Below are positions 7,590-17,343 of a DNA stretch of 28,191 nt, piece after piece. Numbering within the stretch: the first letter of the stretch is position 1; every line of letters begins with the position of its first letter. The DNA is from a virus: positions 440 to 28,630 of the IMG/VR virus record IMGVR_UViG_3300030328_003021; one strand, given 5' to 3'. The notes beneath the pieces were generated by a model. That model was not told the DNA's origin. It worked only from the letters and a program-made list of their open reading frames with translations, and did not search any database. A program made the position numbers and the translations under genes.

Positions 7590-8927
7590 ATGGGATTATT
7601 AGATAATACTACGCAAAGTGAATACTATCAAGGTAATGATTATGGCAATTATCAATTCGTTTCTTTAGATGATATTATAACTCAATTTCAAATTGGTTAT
7701 GTTGGTGAAGATAAAATAATATCTAAAATAAAAAGAACTGATATTGCTTTTCATGCTCAAAGAGCAATGCAAGAATTAAGTTTTGATACTTTTAAATCAT
7801 TCAAAGCACAAGAAATAACAGTGCCAGCAACACTACAAATGACACTTCCGCAAGATTATGTTAATTATACTAAAATATCTTGGGTAGATACAGCTGGTAT
7901 AAAACATCCATTATATCCTACTAATAGAACTTCAAATCCTACAAATCCATTACAAAATTCTGATGGAGATTTTGAAATAACTGCAATTGGAACTTTAGTT
8001 GATAGTTCTAGTTCGATTGAATTAGACGCAGAGTATAAAAATATAAAAGTTGGTATGATAGTTAGTGGTCCATATATACCGATAACTCCATCTAAAACTT
8101 ACGTAGCATCTACATCTAATTCTAGTAATATAACTACTGTAACGTTAGAAGATGTTAATGGGAGCGCGGTGCTTCCAACTCAAAGTAACTCAGGAACAAC
8201 TTTATCATTTAAAAATAAAGATGGTTCTTTAATTTTAGAAAAACAATCTTCTCATGTAGTAGAGAATTTATCTTGGAATGTTAGTGATTATAAAATAACA
8301 GGAACCGCTTCTGAATTAACTAATATAAAAGTTGGTATGTTAGTGTCTCATGATAATTTTCCAGAAGGAACAATGGTAACAAACGTTTATACAACTACTA
8401 TAGTTACATCTGCATTACCAGATACAGCTGTAGCTTCTGGTGGTGAAGTTACTTTTATATCTCCAAATTCAGAATCTGATACTTGGTCGAATTACAAATC
8501 AACAACACCATCCGAAAATAATAATGATGATTACGAAGATGATGTTTACTGGCCTTTAGATGGTGAAAGATACGGTCTTGATCCTCAACACGCTCAAGTT
8601 AACGGATCTTTTTATATAGATCAACAATCAGGGAAAATACATTTTAGCTCTAATATATCTGGTAAAACAGTTGTTTTAGACTATATAAGTGATGGTTTAG
8701 GTACAGATGACGAGATGCAAGTTCATAAATTTGCAGAAGAAGCAATGTATAAATCTATAGCCTATTCTATAATGTCAACAAGAGCAAACGTACCACCTTC
8801 GCAAGTCAATAGACTTAGAAGAGAAAGATTTGCTGCTATAAGAACAGCAAAGTTAAGATTATCAAATATTAAATTAGAAGAATTAACTCAAGTATTAAGA
8901 GGTAAATCAAAACAAATAAAACACTAG
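7590..8927 (+). CDS. Second head-tail connector/tail adaptor with inserted beta modules
   Basis: This 445-residue protein has an N-terminal helical part (DDIITQFQIGYVGEDKIISK, then FHAQRAMQELSFDT), a strand with LPQDYVNYTKISWVD, and a helical C-terminus (HKFAEEAMYKSIAYSIM, then RRERFAAIRTAKLRLSNIKL). These are features of gp4/gp11-type adaptor proteins. Between about residues 130 and 310 a beta-rich insert holds two related units: NIKVGMIVSG at 151-160 and NIKVGMLVS at 245-253, each followed by Thr/Val-rich strands and a glycine-led closing strand. The same KVG[MD]xV unit occurs in the 619-residue protein and the capsid protein. The insert may face outward on the tail collar. The start lies 4 bases after the preceding stop. 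Confidence 0.6.
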   Translation: MGLLDNTTQSEYYQGNDYGNYQFVSLDDIITQFQIGYVGEDKIISKIKRTDIAFHAQRAMQELSFDTFKSFKAQEITVPATLQMTLPQDYVNYTKISWVDTAGIKHPLYPTNRTSNPTNPLQNSDGDFEITAIGTLVDSSSSIELDAEYKNIKVGMIVSGPYIPITPSKTYVASTSNSSNITTVTLEDVNGSAVLPTQSNSGTTLSFKNKDGSLILEKQSSHVVENLSWNVSDYKITGTASELTNIKVGMLVSHDNFPEGTMVTNVYTTTIVTSALPDTAVASGGEVTFISPNSESDTWSNYKSTTPSENNNDDYEDDVYWPLDGERYGLDPQHAQVNGSFYIDQQSGKIHFSSNISGKTVVLDYISDGLGTDDEMQVHKFAEEAMYKSIAYSIMSTRANVPPSQVNRLRRERFAAIRTAKLRLSNIKLEELTQVLRGKSKQIKH

Positions 8928-8930
8928 TAT

Positions 8931-11900
8931 ATGCCAGAAATCAAGCATACTTTTACCAGTGGTAAAATGAACAAGGATTTCGACGAAAGACTTGTTGCGA
9001 ACGGAGAGTATAGAGACGCTATGAACATACAGGTGTCTACTTCAGAAGGTTCTGACGTAGGTACTGTTCAAAATATATTGGGTAATAAAAAAGTTGATGG
9101 GCAAGGAGAGATATTTCCTGACGCAGCAGTTGGTCCTCAAGCGTCTGGAAACTTAATACCTGAAAACCCAACTTGTGTTGGTGCTGTTGTAGATGAAAGT
9201 AACGATACTTTATATTGGTTTTTAGCTAGTGATAATAAAGACGTTATATTACAATTAAAAAACCAAGCTAGTTCCTCTGCTAATAAAAAATTAATAACAA
9301 CTGTTCTTGTAGATGTAAATAAAAACACATTAAAGTTTGATCCTAACAAAATCATAACTGGTATTAATATTATCGATGGTATGTTAATTTGGACTGATAA
9401 TATTAACGAACCTAAAAAAATAAATATTCAAAGATGTATAGACGGTACAAATAGCGTTGCTGTTCAAACTAGACTAATCAACGAATCTCAAAATATTGAT
9501 TTAAGTTCAAACATCGAAATAGAAGAGAAGCATATAACTGTTATTAAAAAATCTCCTTCAATATCCCCTAAACTAGAATTACAATCAGAAAGATTTAATA
9601 CTCAAGGTAAAGTGTATACAGCTGTGATGAAAATTACAGGACCATTTGCTGGTACTAGTAATAATTCGTCGTTTTATAGTAGCACTACCACTCCTACAAG
9701 ATATGATTTTTCTAGTATAAGTTTAGGTCAAGAGTTGTTTGTAGAATTAGAAACTGATGTAAATGGAAACTCTAGTTTTCGTTTAGATTGGGAAGTCGGT
9801 GATATTATACTTATAAAAGAATTTATAGGGAACAATGCGCCTGCTACACCAATGACAAACTATAGAATAAAGGCAAAAATAACTAGTTTTAACTCAACTG
9901 ATAATAGAGTTAAATTTGAAATTTTAGCTATCAATGGAACACCACCATCAGTTGCTCAAGGTCAAACAGAGTTAAAATATGCTATAGATAAACAAGATGA
10001 TGAAGAAAATTTATATGAATTTAAATTTCCAAGATTTGCTACTAGATACAAATACGAAGATGGTGAATATTCTGCATTCTCTCCTTTCACTCAAGTAGCA
10101 TTTTTACCTGGCGCTTTTGATTATCATCCTAAAAAAGGTTATAATTTAGCCATGACCAATAGACTTAAAAAAGTTATTGTTAAAAGCTACGCATTAAGAC
10201 AACACACTCCATCTGATGTTGTTTCTATAGATATATTATACAAAGAAGAAGGTTCTAATAATGTTTACGTTGTAGATAGTATAAAATCAGCGGATTGGGG
10301 AAATGATTATGTTATTGAATCCGAAACAATAAGTAGAGTTTTACCAGAGAATCAACTTTTAAGACCATGGGATAATGTTCCAAGAACTGCTTTAGCTCAA
10401 GACATCGTTGGTAATAGAGTTGTTTATGGTAACTATACTCAAGGATATGATTTGTTAAATATAGATAATTTAGACTATAATCTTGATGCTAATTTTTCTT
10501 TTGTAAATAATGACGTAAGTTCTGCTTATAACAAATCTATAAAATCATTAAGAGAATATCAATTAGGTGTAGTTTTTGTTGATAAATACGGTAGAGAAAC
10601 ATCTGTTATATCAAAATCAAAAAACACAAAAAAGCTAAACAAAATATTTAGTGACAAAGCAAATGCTATAAATGTTGCTTTTAATGACACTAGGTACATG
10701 AAAGATATGAAGTACTTTAAGTTTTATATAAAAGAAACTTCTAGCGAGTACTATAATTTAGCTATGGATCGTTTTTGGGACGCTGACGATGGTCACGTGT
10801 GGGTTTCTTTCCCATCTTCTGATAGAAACAAATTAACTATTGACGATTTTTTAATTCTTAAAAAAGGTGTAGAATCTAATACTCTTGTTGAAGATCCTGC
10901 TAGATATAAAGTATTAGCTATAGAAAACGAAGCCCCTGATTTTATAAAAACTAAAAAGACATTAATCGAAGAAAAAACACATATTTTTGCTTCTAGTAAT
11001 ATTTTTGGAAACACTTTAACTAGTGCCCCTATTTCTGGTCGTGATTATTTTGATATGATTTACGAAGAGTTTGCGGATAGTAGTGGTGCTGATTTAGATA
11101 AAATTACCGATGGTGATCTTTACGTTGAGTTTGGTCAAGTAGGACAAGGTTTTAGAAGTGAAAGATATAGAATAGCTGAGATTCGTGGTAATTTCAGAAC
11201 CACTACAACGCCTTCAACTCGTATTTATAGTATAAAATTAGATACAGCGTTAGGGGAAGATGTTGATTTTATAGAAAACGGTGGTAGTATTATTGATGAT
11301 GCTATAGTTAATATATATAAATATAAAGTTGAAAACTCACCTCAATTTGATGGTAGATTTTTTGTTAAATTACTAAAAGACGATATATTTACTAGTAATA
11401 TAACTAATAATGTTGGAAGAGATTCAGATTATAGAGTAATTGCTTCTCAAAAGTTATATTATATGAATGGCGCAACGCATAATACTACTCATCAAAGAAG
11501 TCGAACTGGACTTGGTGATCAGAGCAGTAGCGCTGTTTATGGAGCCACTGGTCCTTTTACCAACGATTTTGGTAAATTTGCACCATTTTTTAGAGATTAC
11601 ACTGCGGGTAATAGCACTTCAACAAACAGTGTCGCAAGTAGATATGCTTTTGGTAATGATAAAAATGATTCTAATGGAAATTGGAGAAAAGAATTTGATT
11701 TAATAAATAGCACGTCTTACAGTAGTTTCAATACTATTACAGATTTAAAGAAAGCAGATAAAACAGCTATAGATGAAAAAGTTTGGTTTATAGATGGTGG
11801 TAATTTCAAAGCTAGTACAAACGGTAACGATTTAGATTGGACAAATATTAACACAACACCTGGAACGAACGTTGGTATACTTGAAAGTACTACGCCTGGT

Positions 11901-14669
11901 TCTACGTCTAGTTTAAATTTAGCTCTTGGCGGTATATTTGACGAATTTGTTTGTGGATTTCCTACTTTTACTAAAATTAATGAGTACTTTAACATAGGAA
12001 AAAATAACGGTAATTCAAATTATCAAGATAATAACACAATAACTTTCGTTGAACAAATTAATCCTGCTAGAAAATTTTGGTTTAAAGAAGACCCTAATAA
12101 AAATATATACACAATACAGCCTACAATTCCTGAGCAACAACTTTTAAGATACTCTCATGGTAATTACCCGTCACCTTTAGCAAACATCGCTCCATTACAA
12201 GTAGTTGATAATGACGCTCAGTTATCACCAAACTTCACAAAAAATTGGAATTTAAGAATACAAAATGAAAGTGGTGATGGTACTATAGCTTGGAATCCTG
12301 TTGGCGCATTAGGACCTATAACTGGTGGTGTTGATATTACACTTACTGGTGAAAATGGTGGTTTAATTAACAATGGTCAAAATACTTTCAACGCTAGAAT
12401 AAAACTAAGTACACTAACAGCTATAGATCTAACAACAGGTGTTAACTATACTATTCAAGAGGACGAACCTTTAATATTAACGAGTTATGTAGATGCTAGT
12501 GGAACTGAAACCTTAAATGGTACTGGTACAACTCAACCTTTATTAGTAGATAAAATTACACAAGTAGGTGGGGATTATATTATTGATTTAGTAGGTTACG
12601 AAAGTATATTAACTAATGGTCATAAGATTTTTACTGATCTACCCGTGAGTGGTAGCATGACGTTTAGACAACCCACAATGAATGGTTATAGTCAATTTTC
12701 TGCAAATAGAATAAACATGCATTCACAAGCAGCATCGTTAACAAATCCTCAATTAGGGGCTGTAGGTTATACTATAGAATTTATCGATTCAATAGAACTT
12801 GAAGGTGAATTACCAGATAACCCAGCTGTTTGGGAAACGGAACCAAAAGATTTAGTAGATTTAGACGTTTATTACGAAGCTAGTAGTTTAAACCCAATAA
12901 ATTTAACTGATGATGTTTTAGAATTGGCCATACCTATAGGTGCAAATGTAACAGGTACTGTGGGTACTGGTGCAACTTCTACACCTGGTTCGCTTCCAGT
13001 TGGAACAACTGTTGCAAATATAACCTCTTCAGGTTCGTTAACATTAAACGCGACTTCATCATCTTGGGCTGTTGATATTACAACTGATGATAAAATTAAA
13101 ATAGAAAAACCAGATGGTTCTTATATAAACTGCAAAGTAATAAAAACGCCTATAGCCTCAGCTCCAAGTACAATTGTTATAAGTCCTGAGCTATATGGTC
13201 CAAATACAACTTATGATTTAAATTGGCATAATTGTTATTCTTTTGGTAATGGTGTAGAGTCTAATAGAATTAGAGATAATTTTAATTTACCTTATATATT
13301 AAATGGTGTTAAAGTTTCTACAACACTAGAAGAAGGAGACTATAAAGAAGAACATAGAAAATATGGTTTAATATATTCTGGTTTATATAACAATGTTAGT
13401 GGTATAAATAATTTAAATCAATTTATTGCAGCAGAAAAAATAACCAAAGATATAAACCCAATATATGGTAGTATACAAAAACTCCACACAAGAGATACAG
13501 ATTTAGTAACTTTATGTGAAGACAAAGTGTTAAAAATATTAGCTAGAAAAGATGCTATTTATAATGCTGATGGTAACCCACAGTTAACAGCTACAGAAAA
13601 TGTTTTAGGACAATCTATTCCTTTTTCTGGTGAATATGGTATTTCTAAAAATCCAGAATCATTTGCTTCAGAAAATTATCGAGTATACTTTACTGATAAA
13701 GTAAGGGGAGCGGTAATGAGGTTGTCAATGGATGGTTTAACACCAATATCCGATCATGGTATGAAAGATTGGTTTAGAGATAATTTAAAACTTGGTAATA
13801 AAAAATTATTAGGTAGTTATGATGATAGTAAAAATAATTATAACTTAACTATAGTAGGAGATATTTTAGATAATAAAATATCAACAACAGTTTCTTTTAG
13901 TGAACATGTTAGAGGATGGGTTAGTTTCAAATCATTTATTCCTCAACACGCTATTAGTATGGCTAATGAATATTATACTATTTGCGATGAGGATTGGATT
14001 GATAAAGATTCAAATACTTTTTACGGTAATTATACCAACTCAACTATAGATGTTTTATTAAATGATATGCCTAGCAATATAAAATCGTATCATACTTTAG
14101 AATATGAAGGTACTCAGTCTAAAACGAGTATTGATGGAGCTTTTAGTGGCCTTGGTTGGTATGTTAGCACGATAGAAACGGATAAAGAAAAAGGTAGTTT
14201 AAAAGAGTTTATAGAAAAAGAAGGTAAATGGTTTAATTATATAAAAGGAATCAACGAGTCGATAAACGCAAATACAGATTTTGCCATATCTAGCATACAG
14301 GGTATTGGTATTTTAGGAAAGGTAAGTGGTGGTGACACTTTGGTTTTTACTAGCTACATAAACATGTCTTTGCAAGTAGGTGATGTTATATATTTCCAAA
14401 CACCAAATACATCTGGTAATTTTACAACAATAGACACTGATACTATACAAGAGTTTGGTACAGTTTCTGAAATAACAGATTACACTGTGACAGTTAGCGC
14501 GGTTGTAAACACCCCAAGTCAAGGAGATTATATATTGTTTGCTAAAGATAGACTTGTAAACACATCTAGCTTAAGAGGTTATTTTGCATCTGCAAAATTT
14601 GAAAACGATTCTAAAGAATACGCGGAACTTTTCGCGGTTAGTTCTGAAATAACAGAAAGTAGTAAATAA
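8931..14669 (+). CDS. Very large tail protein (tail hub/nozzle, stabilisation type)
   Basis: This 1912-residue protein is one of the two largest in the window. Its N-terminus (HTFTSGKMNKDFDERL, then NGEYRDAMNIQVS and SEGSDVGTVQNILGN, residues 4-51) is a signature I associate with phage tail stabilisation or nozzle proteins that begin a beta-propeller-like fold. The body is beta-rich with no membrane segment. A later conserved-looking block at about 1584-1620 contains YFTDKVRGAVMRLSMDG and HGMKDWFRD. Around 1340-1385 a Thr/Ser/Gly-rich unit with PVGTTVANIT and SLTLNATSSSW resembles the beta module found in neighbouring proteins. The C-terminal 110 residues form another small beta domain ending LFAVSSEITESSK. 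Size and place after the connectors suggest the T7 gp12/P22 gp10 or crAss-like muzzle role. It may also carry receptor-contact domains, since no separate fibre is obvious. Confidence 0.6.
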   Translation: MPEIKHTFTSGKMNKDFDERLVANGEYRDAMNIQVSTSEGSDVGTVQNILGNKKVDGQGEIFPDAAVGPQASGNLIPENPTCVGAVVDESNDTLYWFLASDNKDVILQLKNQASSSANKKLITTVLVDVNKNTLKFDPNKIITGINIIDGMLIWTDNINEPKKINIQRCIDGTNSVAVQTRLINESQNIDLSSNIEIEEKHITVIKKSPSISPKLELQSERFNTQGKVYTAVMKITGPFAGTSNNSSFYSSTTTPTRYDFSSISLGQELFVELETDVNGNSSFRLDWEVGDIILIKEFIGNNAPATPMTNYRIKAKITSFNSTDNRVKFEILAINGTPPSVAQGQTELKYAIDKQDDEENLYEFKFPRFATRYKYEDGEYSAFSPFTQVAFLPGAFDYHPKKGYNLAMTNRLKKVIVKSYALRQHTPSDVVSIDILYKEEGSNNVYVVDSIKSADWGNDYVIESETISRVLPENQLLRPWDNVPRTALAQDIVGNRVVYGNYTQGYDLLNIDNLDYNLDANFSFVNNDVSSAYNKSIKSLREYQLGVVFVDKYGRETSVISKSKNTKKLNKIFSDKANAINVAFNDTRYMKDMKYFKFYIKETSSEYYNLAMDRFWDADDGHVWVSFPSSDRNKLTIDDFLILKKGVESNTLVEDPARYKVLAIENEAPDFIKTKKTLIEEKTHIFASSNIFGNTLTSAPISGRDYFDMIYEEFADSSGADLDKITDGDLYVEFGQVGQGFRSERYRIAEIRGNFRTTTTPSTRIYSIKLDTALGEDVDFIENGGSIIDDAIVNIYKYKVENSPQFDGRFFVKLLKDDIFTSNITNNVGRDSDYRVIASQKLYYMNGATHNTTHQRSRTGLGDQSSSAVYGATGPFTNDFGKFAPFFRDYTAGNSTSTNSVASRYAFGNDKNDSNGNWRKEFDLINSTSYSSFNTITDLKKADKTAIDEKVWFIDGGNFKASTNGNDLDWTNINTTPGTNVGILESTTPGSTSSLNLALGGIFDEFVCGFPTFTKINEYFNIGKNNGNSNYQDNNTITFVEQINPARKFWFKEDPNKNIYTIQPTIPEQQLLRYSHGNYPSPLANIAPLQVVDNDAQLSPNFTKNWNLRIQNESGDGTIAWNPVGALGPITGGVDITLTGENGGLINNGQNTFNARIKLSTLTAIDLTTGVNYTIQEDEPLILTSYVDASGTETLNGTGTTQPLLVDKITQVGGDYIIDLVGYESILTNGHKIFTDLPVSGSMTFRQPTMNGYSQFSANRINMHSQAASLTNPQLGAVGYTIEFIDSIELEGELPDNPAVWETEPKDLVDLDVYYEASSLNPINLTDDVLELAIPIGANVTGTVGTGATSTPGSLPVGTTVANITSSGSLTLNATSSSWAVDITTDDKIKIEKPDGSYINCKVIKTPIASAPSTIVISPELYGPNTTYDLNWHNCYSFGNGVESNRIRDNFNLPYILNGVKVSTTLEEGDYKEEHRKYGLIYSGLYNNVSGINNLNQFIAAEKITKDINPIYGSIQKLHTRDTDLVTLCEDKVLKILARKDAIYNADGNPQLTATENVLGQSIPFSGEYGISKNPESFASENYRVYFTDKVRGAVMRLSMDGLTPISDHGMKDWFRDNLKLGNKKLLGSYDDSKNNYNLTIVGDILDNKISTTVSFSEHVRGWVSFKSFIPQHAISMANEYYTICDEDWIDKDSNTFYGNYTNSTIDVLLNDMPSNIKSYHTLEYEGTQSKTSIDGAFSGLGWYVSTIETDKEKGSLKEFIEKEGKWFNYIKGINESINANTDFAISSIQGIGILGKVSGGDTLVFTSYINMSLQVGDVIYFQTPNTSGNFTTIDTDTIQEFGTVSEITDYTVTVSAVVNTPSQGDYILFAKDRLVNTSSLRGYFASAKFENDSKEYAELFAVSSEITESSK

Positions 14670-14675
14670 AATAAT

Positions 14676-16535
14676 ATGGCAAAAGTAATTAAAGATTTAA
14701 TTATAGATTTAGGTAGCATAGCTTATGCTGGAGAACAAAGATCTTTCTCTGTAACAGGGGATGATGGTGCAATATTTTCTTTAGAAGTAAAAAATGAAGA
14801 TGGTTATTATTATAATTTTGACACACAATTATTTGCATCAACTCCTAAGAAATTAAAAAATAAAAAAATAACTGGTGGTATTTTTGAAAGTAGTATAAAA
14901 TTCCCAACAGTAACAGATGATGATCAATACGATATATATCTTCATGCAGAATCTATACATGACACTACTCACGTGGATTATTCAGAAGTTAGGTTTGGAG
15001 ACGGAAGTATTGATATAAATTCATCTAAAGGTTCAAACTCTAATTTACTACAAAAAGTATTATATCAATATGCTGACACAGTAGTTACTCTTAGTGCTAC
15101 TGCTCCTGCAGTACTTCGTGGCACGACAGATTTTACAGGTACAACTGTTACAACCGATACTATCACTGTTGGAAGAGGAAAAAGTATTGGTAAAACAGCT
15201 TTTTCAGTTAGTGTGTTAGCAGCGACAACAAAAGCTTTTCAAATAAACAGGCAACCTGTGGAAGATGATTTAGTAGCTTTTACAACAGCAGTTTTTGGAG
15301 ATCCAGTACAGATATATAGAGAAAACATTTGGGCTGGAACAGCGAGAAACACAGATACTGTAGATGGAGATTTTTCTGGTGGAACTACTAAAATAGTTAT
15401 GGATAGTAACGTTGCCACTAAAATGAAAGTGGGTGATAGGGTTACAGGTACAGGTATATCTAGTTCTGCTGTTGTTACTGTATTGGCTTTAAACCCAGAT
15501 GGTGACAATGTGAAAGAGTTTTCTGTTTCAGAGGCAGTTGAAATTAACGATGGAGTTACATTAACATTTACCGCGCCTCATTATTATAGGTGGAATGTTG
15601 CTGCAGCTAGTAGTCTACATAAGTTAGCAGAGGGAATGATATATGTTGATTCTGATTGGCCTGATGTTGATAGAATATCAATATCATCTTACGAAGATAA
15701 AACAACATATACAACAGAGACTCATAACGAGGATGGTACGATTACAGAAGTTGAAAATGAAACCGTGCATGTGAGTTTACCAGGAATCGACCCATTAGGT
15801 TATAAACCAACAATTACAAACGGAGTTGTTACGAAACAGTTAGGTAACATAACTTTTAGTGATCAAGTTATAAACGATGTAGACGATACAAATAATAAGT
15901 ATTTTTACGGTTATGGTCCGAGTATGATAAAAGTTATTAATAATTGTACTGTTAAATTAAGTGATTTAAAAGTAACATTAACAAAACCAATTACATATAC
16001 AACTAGCACTGTCAGTGATAGTACGACTATAGCTGTTGCGGATAGAGAAGGTACAATAGCAAACGTTTCTACTGTTAGTGGTATAGGTATAGGAATAAGT
16101 CATACTGATACTGTAGATGGAAATTTTGCGATAGCAACTAAAATAGTAATGGATAATAATGTTGCTGGTCACATGAGAGTAGGTGATATAGTTACTGGTC
16201 TTGGAATTCCTAAATCTTCTACTGTAACAGTAGTAGCTTTAAATCCAGACGGAGATAATGTGAAGGAATTCTCTGTTTCAGAAGCAGTGACAATAGCTAC
16301 TGGAACCACTTTAACTTTTAAACCACAATCCTCACCAGTTGTTACAAGCTCTACAGCGGATGGCGCTGGTAATTGGACGGTTGACGTAGCACAAACACTA
16401 GAAAGCGGTGCAGTATTAACAGTTGATAACACTAGTAGAGTAGCAACGATAACTGGTAATATTGAATTGATAAACGTAGAAGATGCAAGTTTTGCTTTGT
16501 ATTTTGATATAGAAAAGTTCTTAACAGCATCGTAA
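14676..16535 (+). CDS. Beta-rich virion (tail appendage) protein with duplicated module
   Basis: This 619-residue, almost all-beta protein has no signal peptide or membrane segment. Residues 1-125 form a distinct N-terminal part (KVIKDLIIDLGSIAYAGEQR, then YDIYLHAESIHD), probably the virion attachment domain. Two copies of one module follow at about 227-299 and 478-549, each with KVGD/RVGD, VTGxGI, a Val/Thr strand, LNPDGDNVKEFSVSEAV and a closing TLTF strand. Between them is a segment with HYYRWNVAAASS and a His-containing turn. Its place between the giant tail protein and the internal proteins, plus modular beta repeats, suggests a tail appendage or decoration protein. Receptor binding is possible but not shown. 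No enzymatic motif was found. Confidence 0.55.
   Translation: MAKVIKDLIIDLGSIAYAGEQRSFSVTGDDGAIFSLEVKNEDGYYYNFDTQLFASTPKKLKNKKITGGIFESSIKFPTVTDDDQYDIYLHAESIHDTTHVDYSEVRFGDGSIDINSSKGSNSNLLQKVLYQYADTVVTLSATAPAVLRGTTDFTGTTVTTDTITVGRGKSIGKTAFSVSVLAATTKAFQINRQPVEDDLVAFTTAVFGDPVQIYRENIWAGTARNTDTVDGDFSGGTTKIVMDSNVATKMKVGDRVTGTGISSSAVVTVLALNPDGDNVKEFSVSEAVEINDGVTLTFTAPHYYRWNVAAASSLHKLAEGMIYVDSDWPDVDRISISSYEDKTTYTTETHNEDGTITEVENETVHVSLPGIDPLGYKPTITNGVVTKQLGNITFSDQVINDVDDTNNKYFYGYGPSMIKVINNCTVKLSDLKVTLTKPITYTTSTVSDSTTIAVADREGTIANVSTVSGIGIGISHTDTVDGNFAIATKIVMDNNVAGHMRVGDIVTGLGIPKSSTVTVVALNPDGDNVKEFSVSEAVTIATGTTLTFKPQSSPVVTSSTADGAGNWTVDVAQTLESGAVLTVDNTSRVATITGNIELINVEDASFALYFDIEKFLTAS
15354..15570 (+). 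repeat. Intragenic module copy 1
   Basis: First copy of an approximately 216-base duplicated coding module. It encodes DTVDGDF, an IVMDSNVATKMKVGD stretch, VTGTGIS, then LNPDGDNVKEFSVSEAV (residues 272-288) and TLTF. The second copy starts at 16107, residue 478. Third-position changes between copies are plentiful while the protein is well kept, so this is an old duplication under selection, not a recent copying event. Confidence 0.85.
16107..16320 (+). repeat. Intragenic module copy 2
   Basis: Second copy of the module at 15354-15570. It shares DTVDG, the KIVMD.NVA..M.VGD.VTG.GI series and an identical LNPDGDNVKEFSVSEAV (residues 522-538). The intervening 536 bases are unrelated to the module. 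Confidence 0.85.
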
Positions 16536-16585
16536 AGTAAAAAAACAGTAAAAACTGTAATTATATAAACAAATAAAATAAAAAT

Positions 16586-17326
16586 ATGGCAATAGGATTT
16601 ATAGCACCTTTAATATCAGCAGGAGTTGGTTTGTTTCAAGCTTCAAAAGCTAGAGAAGACGCTCAAGATCGAGCTGATGCAGCTTTAAAAATACAACAAG
16701 ATCAACAAGATATATTGGAAAAACAAAAAGAAGAATATAGAGCACTTACTTTTGAAAACCCATACTTAAATATAGAAAATGCTTTTGAAGATCTTACAGT
16801 AAACCAACAACAAGCTCAATTTGAAGCTGAACAAGGAGCACAACAACGTGCTAGCTTGTTAGAGTCTTTTAGAGGAGCTGCTGGTGCTAGTGGTATAGCT
16901 GGTTTAGCACAAGCATTAGCTAATCAAGGTGTTCTGCAAACAAGAAGAGCAGCCGCTTCTATTGGTTTACAAGAAGCTCAAAACCAAAAATTAAAAGCTG
17001 CTGAAGAAGCTAAATTACTTCGATTAGAAAGGGAAGGTGATGTTATGGTACAACAAGCAGAAACGTCTAGACAAGCGACTTTATTAGGTATGCAACAAGG
17101 TCAGACAGCAGCAGCAAACGCAGCAGCGCAAAGAGCTTTATATGGGCAGGAGCAAGCTGGTTTAGCAGCACAGCAAATGGAAATGTCTGCGGTTAGCAAT
17201 TTAGCTAGTATGGATTTTAGTGGTTTAAATTTTAGCGGCTTAAAAAACGCTTGGTACAATATATCTGGTGGCGCTAACAGTATGGGTGGAGGAACAATTA
17301 AAAATACAGGATATACTTATCCTTAA
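16586..17326 (+). CDS. Internal virion (ejection/cargo) protein candidate
   Basis: This 246-residue protein begins with a hydrophobic segment (AIGFIAPLISAGVGLFQ, residues 2-18) and continues as a long Gln/Ala/Glu-rich helical region (about 19-200). A Gly/Ser/Asn-rich C-terminal tail follows, with DFSGLNFSGLKNAWYN. A hydrophobic N-terminus plus an Ala/Gln helix resembles the small internal proteins of podoviruses (T7 gp14 type) that form the outer-membrane part of the injection channel. Gly-Ala-rich GAAGASGIAGLAQALANQG near residue 112 could be a membrane-active hinge. It precedes two larger probable cargo proteins, as expected for an ejection-protein cluster. Sequence identity with a named family cannot be claimed. 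Confidence 0.6.
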   Translation: MAIGFIAPLISAGVGLFQASKAREDAQDRADAALKIQQDQQDILEKQKEEYRALTFENPYLNIENAFEDLTVNQQQAQFEAEQGAQQRASLLESFRGAAGASGIAGLAQALANQGVLQTRRAAASIGLQEAQNQKLKAAEEAKLLRLEREGDVMVQQAETSRQATLLGMQQGQTAAANAAAQRALYGQEQAGLAAQQMEMSAVSNLASMDFSGLNFSGLKNAWYNISGGANSMGGGTIKNTGYTYP

Positions 17327-17343
17327 AATAACAAACAAATAAT

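Noticed and set aside
11467-11703. Open frame of 78 codons on the + strand within the 1912-residue gene
   Set aside because: Out-of-frame shadow of a coding region with low-complexity hydrophobic composition.
16545-16558. ACAGT-AAAA-ACTGT hairpin that on the minus strand precedes a T run
   Set aside because: Only a 5-base stem, and no minus-strand gene exists for it to terminate.
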